DNA of 34,250 bases. Source: Welwitschia mirabilis. Taxonomy: Eukaryota > Gnetophyta > Gnetopsida > Welwitschiales. The position numbers were made by a program, and so were the translations under genes. Location: assembly GCA_051453625.1 (NCBI GenBank), contig JBOZIK010000001.1, forward strand, positions 194,198,246 through 194,232,495, given 5' to 3'. Below the pieces are notes generated by a model, which did no database searches, was not told where the DNA came from, and saw only the letters and a list, made by a program, of their open reading frames with translations. This document shows positions 10,600-20,283 of the stretch, piece after piece (positions within the stretch are counted from its first letter, which is position 1; each line of letters begins with the position of its first letter).

Positions 10600-10842
10600 C
10601 TAGGTCTGCTTAGGTCCAATATCCTCAGGAAGCATTAGAGCTTCGTCACTGTCATTATTGGAATGATATTCATCTTCTTCCCTCGCAGGATAGACCATAG
10701 CACACTCTGCAGATATCAGGCAGCCACTTGTTGTTTCTCTCCCTAAAGAGATGTCATACCCTGGAAGCCTCTGATTTGACATTTGAGGAGATACTCTAGT
10801 GCAATATGCAACACCTCTAATTCTTTTCACCGTCCCTTCAAA
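10600..10842 (-). pseudogene. RCL1: RCL1-like (RNA 3'-terminal phosphate cyclase-like) fragment
   Basis: RCL1 acts in the nucleolus in 18S rRNA maturation (with BMS1 in the small-subunit processome) and is related to RNA 3'-phosphate cyclases but lacks cyclase activity. The minus strand reads EGTVKRIRGVAY, then TRVSPQMSN, then LPGYDISLGRETTSGCLISA, an acidic stretch, and LMLPEDIG before a TAG at 10600-10602. These are consecutive landmarks of plant RCL1. About 30 residues that normally lie between SPQ..N and PGY are missing, so two distant segments are joined directly. No RCL1 N-terminal or C-terminal part was recognised on either side. Most likely a pseudogene piece; no ATG starts it (a GTG falls at the VKRIRG valine). 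Confidence 0.75.
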
Positions 10843-11750
10843 ACTCGAAAAAACCTCCTTAAATTAAGCAATACAGATTATAGACACAGGTTCGGATATA
10901 TCCTGCGAAAACTCATTCAAAGCAATAAACAAGAACCAGGGTTCAAAATGCAAAGCGGCAACAAATAATTTGCGCTTCCACTACTGGAATTATCTCATCT
11001 GAGAGAGAGCAAGAGATTCTCTACAACAGAAAGTAGCAGATACACACAATATATAGACTATCCTCTACATAGGACACGTCCAATTTGGGGCACGCAAAGC
11101 CTGAAAGCGCAAGAAAAGAAACACGAGACGAAGATAAGGTCACACATTTAATGAGCACTCTGCATCTGATTTACAAAAGGGAATGAATCCATGACATTCC
11201 GCAAAACCCAAAATGGTTTTCAGTTATAGGCCAAAGTTATGATGCCCCTAGTTGCAAAAAAGCTTGGAAAATGGGCATTTAGTTCGCTGATGAAAGCCGG
11301 AGGAGACACGACAGATCCGCTATGACTTGCAACTGCAACTAAGCAGCAGGGACTTGCCAACACTAACTACAAACTTCTGTTTCCCTGTAATGTGGGTCGT
11401 TGCTGAAAGAAACCAATTATTTCGTCCGTTACCCCCATTCACAGATTCACAGGTCTTTGCAGGATCCATTCCACTCCATTCCATTCGAGGTTTTACACAA
11501 TTCTTGGTTGTCGTTCAAAAGCTTAGGTGCTTTAGGAATCCCCTTAAAGATACCTTCTTCTTGGAAACTTAGAGCTCGATGATCCACTCGGAGTACCTTG
11601 AAGACTCAAATTCATGGGAGGATTAGATGGCCTTGCAGAAGAAAAGTTTCGAGGGACCTGTTAAAGTGTTTTAGATGAAGGAAGCTCTATGGAATCTGGA
11701 GGGGAATCATTTCCAAAGCCCATCAAGCTTGTATTGTTTACTGTTTCAGT
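10843..11750 (-). other. Flank of the RCL1 fragment; weak coding-like traces
   Basis: This lies upstream of the RCL1 piece on the minus strand. No RCL1 N-terminus was found. Short protein-like minus-strand stretches occur, such as SNPPMNLSLQGTPSGSSS near 11580-11640 and EEGIFKGIPKAPKLLNDNQE near 11510-11570, in different frames and with stops between them. They may belong to a fourth captured or decayed gene. The two plus-strand frames at 11327-11582 look like shadows. Confidence 0.25.
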
Positions 11751-12180
11751 AGGCTCACTCTGGTTTTTAATTAAGCTAGTCCATAAGATAATGAACTAAG
11801 AAAAGTCAAATAGCTTTTTGACTTGGAGCAAGTATCTTGATCAATGGGGTCTGATAACATTTTGGATTTAATAATAGCCTTGAAATGTTTAATACAAATT
11901 TCCAAGCATGAGTTTGTTGAAAGAGTCTTTTTCCCATTTTTTGTCTTTTCAAGGGTCCCCAAGTTTTCACTTGAAGTGATGTTGATCATAACAGGAATCT
12001 AACAATTATATCCTTTATGGAAAAGCTATGCAAGGGGAGTTGAAGCAATCTAACATTAGTTGGAGAACTGAGTCTCTAAAGAAGAGGCAACAGGAGGAGG
12101 ATTTGTGACTGAATCAAAACTAAACTAGAGGTTGAACATTGGATGGTTGTGTTTCTACTAAGTAAGAAAAGGGGTGGTGT
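11751..12180. other. Unassigned DNA between the gene island and the purine-rich block
   Basis: A minus-strand frame at 11771-11989 (72 codons) has ordinary amino-acid make-up but no recognised family and no supporting context. Nothing else was seen. Confidence 0.4.
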
Positions 12181-13190
12181 CTATGTTTCATGCCTAAGAT
12201 ATGGAACAGATGGATTCCATGCTTAGAGCGTGAAACAACCTTAGATTTCATGCTCAAGGCATTAATGTATAAGATGTTATAAAGTGCAAAGGAAAAATGC
12301 TCAAGGCATTAATGTATGAGATGTTATAATGTGCAAAGGAAAAAGAAAAAGAAGAGCGAGAGAGCGAGAGAGAAAGAGAGGAGAAGGTGCGAAGGAGATG
12401 AGGAAAGAGAAAATGATGAGGGGAAAGGATCCTTAGGCATGAAGTGAAGAAGGAAGTATCTAGCTAAGGTGAGGTTTAGAGATTACATAATTATCTAATA
12501 TTGAAGGAGACGAAGTTGGAGATCCAAGATGCCAGTTGATCTCGAAGAGGAGTCGTCACCGGATCTCCCTTCCTTTGAACTACCAAAGGTTGAGTTTAGT
12601 TGAGGCTGAGGGAGCATGGAGAAAAATTCCTACCCAATGCATGAAAGGTGATGGATTCCATGCCTAAGGCATGGAAGTGGTCGAGGGAATCCAAGGTGAA
12701 GGTGAATGTAAGATAGGGAGAAAGGAGATGAGGTTGAGGAGAACGAGAATAGGGTGGGGAGAAAAAAAAATGAAATATGGAAAAAAAATTAGGGGAAGGA
12801 GGAATTTAAGGTGGAGAATGCTATCTAAAGAGATTTTCATGTGGATTCAAAAAGTTAAAGACTCTAACCAAAAGCAGAGCATTAAGCTAAAGAATCTAAA
12901 GCTGGTATTGAAGAAGCTAGAGATAAGACCTGTTAAAATCTAAGAAGGGAGCTAGATATTTGAGGGCAAAGTGGAGGTCCCTTCAAGACATGGATCATGA
13001 TCTAGATTTCATATCCAAGGCATGGAATGTGGAAGATAGAGAAGAGGTAAAGGGAGAAGAGAGAATAAGAAGAAGAAAAGAGATGGAGAAAGGGAAAAAG
13101 AAAAGGAAACAAGGAGAAAAGAAAGATAAAGAAGGTGAACAAGGGGGTAAAATGGAAGAGAAAGCTAGAGGAGGAAAAGTATAGTTAAAA
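12180..13190. repeat. Purine-rich block with recurring inverted-repeat motif
   Basis: The plus strand is rich in GA, so frames at 12671-12943 and 12960-13184 are Lys/Glu/Arg-rich artefacts. A motif of the form TTYCATGCCTAAGGCATGGAA recurs: about 12186-12206, 12214-12235, 12244-12266, 12298-12313, 12656-12676 and 13005-13028. The copy at 12656-12676 is a perfect inverted repeat with 10-bp arms (TTCCATGCCT / AGGCATGGAA) around one central A. It may be the U3 of an LTR or part of a transposon; no ends were found. Confidence 0.5.
12251..12344. repeat. 47-bp tandem duplication
   Basis: Two adjacent copies start TGCTCAAGGCATTAATGTAT at 12251 and 12298 and differ at two or three bases. Each carries half of the CATGC/GGCAT motif of the surrounding block. 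Confidence 0.85.
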
Positions 13191-13639
13191 TTAAAATAAG
13201 ATATTCCCTAGCAATGTACCAATAATAGTTATTCCAAAAAAAGAGATGCTAACTCTCCATCATACTTTCATTCTATAAGTTATGTGATTAGATGTACAGA
13301 ATTTTAACAAAAGAATGAGTCTATAGGCTTACATTAGTTCTTCCCAAACTAGTCCATCCATATTAAGTAGGCTTTGTTAAATCAGGTGTATCTAGGAGTA
13401 GATAATTCTTGATCATGAATTGATTCATACCTGTAAATCACATAAATTCCTAGGTATGTTCATTGCTACATATTGCAAAATCCTATGATATGATTAGCTA
13501 GGTAACCTTAGAAAGTATCCTATTATTAGAAAAAGAATTTCCTCTAAAGCATGTTGAGCTAGTTATTAAATACATACAAAACCATGATATTTTCAATTAA
13601 ATAAATTAAAAACTATATAGCTTCTTTAAATCAAATAGA
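13191..13639. other. Unassigned AT-rich DNA
   Basis: No reading frame or motif is supportable. It may be further LINE sequence belonging to the RT scrap immediately downstream, but I could not read it as such. Confidence 0.45.
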
Positions 13640-13905
13640 TGTTTGAGACAAAGAGACCCACTACCATCCTTTGTTTATTTGCTTGATGAACATAATGAGG
13701 TTTACTTTAAAAAAACATAAAGAAAAAAGGATACCCATAGGTAATCAAACTTTTTTGAATAATCATTATGCAGATGATACTATTCTAGCTATAAAGAAAA
13801 CAAAGGAAAATGCCATAAGCATAGGAAATAGCCCTGATGAGTTTGGAGATTATATCAGGCTTTAAATACATTGGGAAAAATTCAATATTTACTTCTGTAA
13901 TAAGA
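13640..13905 (+). pseudogene. LINE (L1-type) reverse transcriptase fragment
   Basis: The plus strand reads CLRQRDPLPSFVYLL, like the RQGDPLSP motif of plant non-LTR reverse transcriptases, then after a frame change PIGNQTFLNNHYADDTILAI, which contains the catalytic YADD. It continues with a helix ending in WEKFNIYF, like the usual INWEKS-type block after a TAA. The spacing between the three landmarks fits an L1-type RT palm domain. Only about 85 residues remain; endonuclease and C-terminal zinc knuckle are not visible. It is dead and lies against the tail of a minus-strand Ty3/gypsy element. Confidence 0.7.
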
Positions 13906-14035
13906 TTTAGTAAAATAGGCATCAAATAAGGTTTGGAAACTAAAAGTCTGAGGATTATCCTTAATGGAATTAGATCAGAAGTAAAAGTTTGAGAATCACA
14001 TTTAAAAGACTCTTTAAGGATCACACAAAAATTTC

Positions 14036-15420
14036 TTGACATATTTCCATGATATAATTTTAACCATAGATCATTTATAGTGAATTGACCATCAACAATC
14101 AGGTTTCTGATAAGTACACTCTCATTCTAATTTATCTTAATTACCTTAAGAGGTCCTTCCCATTTCATTATTAATTTTCTAGGAAATTTATGTAATCTCA
14201 TGTTATAAAGGAAAACCTTATCTCTAGGATTGATATTCTTCATTTTGATTTTCTTATGATGATGATATTTGCTTGTTTTTTAATTATTCATTGACATTTA
14301 ATTACATGGTATCTCAATTCATCTAGCTCATCTACTTGCATCACCTTTGTTTAGATGTTCTCTTTACTAGTAAGATTGAGCTTTTCCATCAACTTTCATG
14401 ATTTATATTGAATCTCATTGGTAAAAACATTAATTTCCACAAAGTAATTAATAAGATGTATAATCAAATGAGCTTCTTCAAGTGGTTCTATAAGCTTATA
14501 AGCCATTATTAATTTTTTATACAAATATTTATGATTGGAATTTACTATTTTAAATAATTTCTTTTAATTTCGCAATTTCAATTATTAGCCTAATCATTCG
14601 TTTGTGTATGATAATAAGTTAGTCATTTTGTGAATAATCCTTACTAGCTTCATTATCTTCCTTATTGTTTGATCAACAAAATATGTTCCTTGGTCAATGA
14701 TGAGTACTTGTGGATGATTAAAACATGGCAAAAATTATTCTAAAAAAATTGATAATAAATTTAAAATTGTTTTCTTTGGTAGTCTAAGCTTTAATCCATT
14801 TTATTACATAATTAGCACAATCTATAACATATTGATAACATTTAATTTAGGAAAATATCTAATGAAATAAATTCCTCACACATCAAAAGGTTCACATTCA
14901 AAAATGATGTTCATTGACATTCCATCTGTTTTATAAATTCCTCTTGATCATTGATAATAACCATATTTTGAAACACAATCTTGTGAATCTTTAAACATAG
15001 TTAACTAATAAAATCCACCTTATAGAATTTTGTTTGTAGTCATTTCCCCATTAAGTGTCCTCTATAGTTATTTTAATGGCATAATCAAGGTCTTAGGTTG
15101 TTTCCATTTAGGAACACATCTACATGTAATTTCATCTTTATCAATTCTATACAAAAAGGGACTGTCCTAAATGATTCTTAATTTTTTTAGAATAATTACT
15201 TATCTTCAGTCAATCAATTTTGTGGAATATGTAAAGTGGATGAATAATTTGTAATATTGGCACATCAAGGGCCTTTGTTATGGGAATTAGTATAGATTGT
15301 GAACAACATTTAATCTGAGAATCTATCATCAAAGGTTTCTTTAGTAGGACATTATTTTGGGTACTTCTAAATATGGGAGATGATCTGCTACTACATTAAT
15401 ATAACCTCATTTACCTTTGT
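14036..15420 (-). pseudogene. Ty3/gypsy RNase H end and integrase, minus strand, decayed
   Basis: Read on the minus strand, the end of RNase H (NVVADHL, 15375-15400) is followed by the integrase N-terminal region (CRCVPKWKQPKTL, then KILYGGFY), a core piece CEPFDVWGIYFI near 14860-14890, and the second catalytic block VLIIDQGTYFVDQTIRKI near 14665-14720. The C-terminal block is FPRKLIMKWEGPLKVIK near 14140-14180, ending LKLYHGN. That order is the normal RH-IN order of Ty3/gypsy. Frameshifts and stops occur throughout. Upstream RT and gag are absent; at 15420 the text jumps to a second integrase piece. This element differs from the plus-strand one. Confidence 0.75.
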
Positions 15421-15720
15421 TTCATTCATTAGAAGGCCCAAATTAAAGGATCATGTTCATTCGCATCTCACCTCTTTTAGAAATTCCTCCTAATAATTAA
15501 CAAAACTACATTTTGAACAAAAACATGCAAACCTCTAAACATAGTTAGCTAATAAAATTCATCTTAAAGGATTTTATGCGTAGATTTGTCCTCATTAAAG
15601 CATCCTCCATAGTTATTATCATGGCATAATCTTAAGATCTCAGCTTATTCTCATTTAGGAAAACATCTTTGTGTAATTACATTTTTACCAATTTTATATA
15701 AAAAGGGACTTTTTCAAAGG
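15421..15720 (-). pseudogene. Duplicate piece of Ty3/gypsy integrase N-terminal region
   Basis: This piece resembles 14881-15171 over about 290 bp, in the same orientation and roughly 550 bp away. Shared words include AACATAGTTA, GGCATAATC and AAAAAGGGACT. In the minus-strand order of the element it sits before the RNase H end, where RT should be, so the element is rearranged or two related copies are joined here. Confidence 0.65.
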
Positions 15721-16500
15721 ACTAGAAACACTAATTGGATCTAATAATAGCATTAATTATGTTTAGAATCAGGAGTCCTTATTCATGTTTCAAGACCTTT
15801 GGCAGATTTCATGATTTTTTAGGTAATTAGATTAATCTAAAGTTGCTAAAAATTATACAAATTTTTAAAAAATCCCAGTCGTAACCCTAATTTGGGCTAT
15901 AAAAGAGTATCTGGACCTCATTTTGAGGCATCTTTTGTTATATGGAATCTATAATCAATATTTTAAAATTAAAAGGACCTCTGAGCATGTCTTATTTCTA
16001 AGTTCTTTTGTTTAAGAATGAGCTAGCCCTTGAGGCTAGCATGATATATCAAGCTTCCGTTTTAATTTTTCAGTCATATAGATTTGCTCTATTCTTACAA
16101 TAAAGTGTTGAAAAGTATTCATTCTAGTTTCCTAATTTTAAGTGTACATGTTTTTTCGTACTTGTGATGATTAATTTAGATTAAAGAGTTTTAAGCTTTT
16201 TTGTATTTCTACGTGATTTTTCATATGTTAATATTAGTCCATAGTTTGCTATCATTTAATATACTTTAGGATTATTTCCTACTTTTCATGCTTATGAAGC
16301 AAGCTATGAGAGCTAAGTTAACCAAGAGTCTTCATCAATACTAATGTGGTAAATGAGATATGTTACTATGTTTAAGATTTGATGAATTCTTGACATTATT
16401 TCTTTGCATTAATCATAAAGAAAGTCTATTATTACTAAGGTTTCTATCATTATTATTATGATCATGCCACATGTTAGGGCTATGCCATATTCCTAGCTTA
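15721..16500 (+). repeat. Possible LTR (promoter and poly(A)-like signals)
   Basis: It has the sequence AACCCTAATTTGGGCTATAAAAGAG (TATA-type box at about 15898-15907) and an AATAAAG word near 16100. This arrangement is typical of an LTR U3-R. A match GGCTATAAAAG also occurs at 33975-33985. No LTR ends or target duplication were found, so the call is tentative. The remainder to 16500 shows nothing definite. Confidence 0.35.
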
Positions 16501-16826
16501 ATTTATTGATTAACAACACACACACACTCTCTCTTTCTCTCTCTTACAATACTGAATCTCTCTGTGATAATTATAGAAATTAATTCCTTACATGATTTAC
16601 TATTTTATCTATTGTATTTATCCCTTTAAAATANNNNNNNNNNNNNNNNNNNNNNNNNNNNNNNNNNNNNNNNNNNNNNNNNNNNNNNNNNNNNNNNNNN
16701 NNNNNNNNNNNNNNNNNNNNNNNNNNNNNNNNNCTCTTACAATACTGAATCTCTCTGTGATAGTTATAGAAATTAATTCCTTACAGGATTTACTATTTTA
16801 TGTATTGTATTTATCCCTTTAAAATA
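16501..16826. repeat. Microsatellite and gap with duplicated flanks
   Basis: A (CA)n/(CT)n run lies at about 16515-16552. The next about 95 bases up to 16633 are repeated after the 100-N gap (16634-16733) at 16734-16826 with about three differences. This looks like one locus whose two contig ends overlap but were not merged. Confidence 0.85.
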
Positions 16827-17765
16827 CTAACACTAGGCTGTACTTCAAACAAAAGTGCTAGTTATTTTGGTAAAGTTGGATTTAGATTTATAAGATTGTA
16901 TTTCTAGGATGATCTTGCTTGAACTCATAACATATACAACGATATAAGTGTAGCAAAAACTAACAACAAAGAGTTTTTTTATGCCTTTACTTGGGATAAT
17001 GGCATGGTAGCTACAGTAAGGCATGCAAAAAAATTTTTGTTTCTACTCTTTTCTTTTCTTGCTTTTTTTCTTTCTACTTTTAGTTATACTAGTTCTCTTC
17101 TAGTGTTTTTTTCACTTTACTGTAATTTTCAGTTAAACTGGTTTACTTTCATTGCCTCTTTTTTCTTTTTTACTTTTTTTTTAAATTTTTTTTTATGATT
17201 TCCTTTTTATACTAGTCCACTTCTAGTGCTTTTTCTTATTTTATTTTTTCCTTTTTCTTTTTCCTTTAGTTATTTTTCTTACTTTTCAATTATATTGGTC
17301 CATTTAAGATGTTTTTTATTATTTTTATTATTTTAATTTTTCAAGTGGATGGTACTAATCCATTTTTAATGCAACTCGAACTAGTCTTTTTTCATTTTTT
17401 TCTTTTTCTTTTTTTTTGAGTTTTACTATAATTTCCTTTTCTCCATTGTGAGCTTTTTAGTTCTAACCTATTAAAATTGCTCAATTAAGGTTTTCATGTA
17501 GGGCTAATTAAGTTTTTATAGGTTTTCTAAAGAAAAGAATTTTGTTTTCCTCTTATTTCTCCCTTCTTTCCCTTTTCCTTCTCACAAGTTTTAAACATGT
17601 CAAAGAAAAAGTCCAGAAAATTTACTTGTGGGATTCTTATTTTCATTTTAGCATTTTAATTCCCATACTTACATGTTTGCATTGTTATTTCTGCATTTCT
17701 ACATTTATGAGTCTTAACAATTTTATTTTCATCATTTTTTGCATTAACAAGTACTATGCTAGATA
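16827..17765 (+). repeat. T-rich tract with degenerate repeated unit
   Basis: From about 17020 to 17470 the plus strand is pyrimidine-rich. A unit beginning TACTAGTCCACTTCTAGTGC recurs in altered form at about 17087, 17130, 17208, 17289 and 17350, each followed by a run of T. Plus-strand frames at 17004-17198 and 17542-17766 are Phe/Leu/Ser-rich products of this composition, not genes. It may lie in an LTR or leader of the outer retrotransposon. Confidence 0.45.
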
Positions 17766-18180
17766 AGGGATTCGAATAGGGTGGGGTTGAATGGTATCAA
17801 TGAACCTAGTAAGCGTCTATGAGATGGTGTCACTGTTGGTTGTATTGGTTAATCCCAAAACCCCTTAGTCAGGCAGAGTGAAACTAACCCAGTTCGTCCA
17901 CATGAATTGCCAAATGGAGAAACCCCTTATGTTGTGACTTATATGGTGTATACGGAGTGATGGTATGTAGTATGTGCTGGGGGTCCATCCACACCGTACC
18001 TCACCATATTAGGGGGCATCATATATACTACTTTTCTCTACTTTGACTATTGCTCTACTTTGTTTTGCTACTATAACTACTCGTACATCCATCCATATAT
18101 GTATGTATGTAGTTCTTGGGTTTGTGGGTTATTACTTACCCCAGTTGCTTTGTAGGTCTTTTCTTTGTGATTTTTTTTTT
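17766..18180. other. Local GC-richer stretch of unknown nature
   Basis: It stands out from its AT-rich neighbours. It includes TGGTATCAATGAACC near 17792 (resembling, weakly, the tRNA-Met primer site TGGTATCAGAGC), two ACCCCTTA words and a short tetranucleotide run (ATGT) near 18100. It lies about 0.8-1.1 kb before gag of the outer element, so it could be its leader region. No gene is supportable. Confidence 0.35.
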
Positions 18181-18900
18181 TTTGGTTGAAAAATATAGAT
18201 AGTTATGTATATCTATTTACTGTCTGAAAAAGATTCTATGTTACTTTTGATTTTTGGACTTATAAGTAACTAAGGATATTTTTACAAACAAGTTAGTTTA
18301 TTTTTAAAACTCAATGGTTTTTACTAATCAAAATAATGCATTTTAAGTTTTTATTTTCTAACATTACATATCCTTCATTCTGTTATGTTTTCATTTTCAC
18401 TTAACATTTCATTTCTCTTCCTAATCAAGTTACATATATCGTCTTTTTCTTAGGTTATTTTTATCAAAACAATTAGCACTGTTACCTTTTCTCACTAGTG
18501 CATCGTCCTTTTTTTGCGTTTGACCTTCAAGTTTCACATGAATTCATTCTAGACCCTTGTGAAACATTTCTTAAAATTAGTGAGTTCTAATCTGTAGAAA
18601 AATTACATAAACTGGTAATGTAGATTTGATAAAAAATTAAACTCTATCCATCTAAATTCTAAGATGAACCCAAATCTAGATCATGAGCATTAGACCTTTT
18701 CTAGAAGTTGTTCATAACAAATATACAACTAGAACAACATGGATAAAAAAAGCTAGTCCCATTTTCAATCTAATTTTTCTAGAAATAATATTAATGTCTA
18801 ATAACCTCAGTAAATTCTAAAATATTATCTTCAGCCTTAATGCTTAAAAACCCCATCTTATATAGGACATCCTTCAAATGCCCATAGTATAAACATTAAG
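18181..18900 (+). other. Presumed leader / gag start of the outer Ty3/gypsy element
   Basis: No clear start codon or motif can be named. Coding-like text emerges only near 18890. The stretch is AT-rich with no other recognised feature. Confidence 0.35.
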
Positions 18901-19480
18901 TTGATAATCATTCAACTATTACTACACTTTCATGGTTTAGAGTTTGAAGATCCAAATTCACATCTTAAGAAGTTTGAATGTATCCTTTCAACCATTCTTC
19001 AAAATCTGAACACTTTAGATTTTCTTAGATTAATTGTTTTTTCCTTTTCCCTTAAAAATAAAGACAAGTCTTAGTTATACATATTTACGCTTATTTCCAT
19101 TACTACTTGGCAGATCTTAATCAAGATTTCATTAATAATTTCTTCCTTAACCATAAGATAAATTCCTTTAAGAGTGAAATCATGAACTTCCAATAAAGAT
19201 ACAATGAAAATTTCTTCCAAACCTTAGAAAGATTCAAAGATTTACTCCTCAAGTATCACCAACATGGTTTTAAACAAGGTAGAGTTATAAGTTTCTTCTA
19301 TGAAGGCCTTTCGTCAAACCATAGATAACTTGTAGAGATGATGTGCAAAGGAAATTTCTTTAAGTTAGTAAATGAAGGAAAAACTTAATTTTTAAAATGA
19401 GAAGATCATGCTCTAAGCCTTTACAAAAAGGAATGTATACTTAATATAATAATTTAACTCAAGAAAAGAAAATTAAGTAT
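18901..19480 (+). pseudogene. Ty3/gypsy gag (capsid region), decayed
   Basis: Gag builds the virus-like particle of the element. The frame gives FHGLEFEDPNSHLKKFE from 18928 and FSLKNKDKS near 19035-19062, then after a frame change LERFKDLLLKYHQHGFKQGR from 19224 and YEGLSSNHR followed by LVEMMCKGNFF. These are the ordered landmarks of the retrotransposon gag domain in plant Athila/Tat-type elements. At least four stops and one frameshift are present. Similarity fades after about 19450, where a large insertion begins. Confidence 0.8.
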
Positions 19481-20215
19481 AACTAGTTTAAATTAAAGCA
19501 TAAACAAATCTCCTAGGTCAAATTACATATACAGTAAAAGCACATGAGTATTGAACTAATAGAACACTTAACATGATTTCACATAGAAATATTAATATTT
19601 TCTTATCAAACTATTACTTTACATGATAAAACAACTATTTCTCTTAAGTAACAACATAAGGAATTAAAACACATGGCTCATGATTACCATGAATGACTAC
19701 ATGTGTAAAAGCATAAGTTTACGAGATGTGAAAAAGAAAATACAATAAAATAGAAATAAATGATATTTTATAAATATTCACTATGATTCTAAAGATGACT
19801 CATAACTTAAACCAACAAGTAAGAGAGTTTAAGCAGTCAAATTTGCTAAAGTCCTTTATATCTATAAATAATTTTCCATGAAAAGTTTATTACTTCAAAT
19901 CATATAATATGGACCTAAATGAGTAATTCAAACATATCATTCCATTATTTAAAAAATGTAAAACAACTTAGAATCAAAAGATAACATCTATAAAATAAGG
20001 TTCTTCAAACCTACATAACAATTTTAGTTTACTTAAATAAGATTTTCACTAAGTGTGATACATTTAACTTGAAAGATAACTCTTAAATTATCATGAAATA
20101 AGTTATAAAAGTAATAAAAAAATCTAAATTAGATTTTAAATCTATTAATAATTGATAAAAACTATCATATAAATGGTTATAAAACCCAAAAGAAAGAGAG
20201 AAAACAAAGAAGAAA

Positions 20216-20283
<68 letters not shown>

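Larger units (their letters stand above)
7101..11750. other. GC-richer island of broken plant gene fragments
   Basis: The block is visibly less AT-rich than both flanks. It holds coding-like remnants of at least three unrelated plant proteins: a membrane protein (+, 7671-8287), a long unidentified protein (-, 8563-10515) and RCL1 (-, 10600-10842). All are broken. The two fragment groups converge on the 273-N gap at 8288-8560. Two explanations remain open: gene pieces collected by a DNA transposon (Pack-MULE or Helitron type), or an old genic segment pseudogenised in place. No terminal inverted repeats or Helitron ends were recognised. 7101-7660 has no recognised coding but ends in a pyrimidine tract plus CAG like a splice acceptor. 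Confidence 0.55.

Noticed and set aside
12671-13184. Two Lys/Glu/Arg-rich frames
   Set aside because: They result from purine-rich DNA; no motif and no start context.
17004-17766. Phe/Leu-rich frames resembling membrane proteins
   Set aside because: Product of T-rich sequence, with no charged loops or conserved pattern.
17766-17870. Possible tRNA gene because of GATTCGAAT
   Set aside because: The word resembles a T-loop, but no acceptor, D-arm or anticodon pairing could be built around it.
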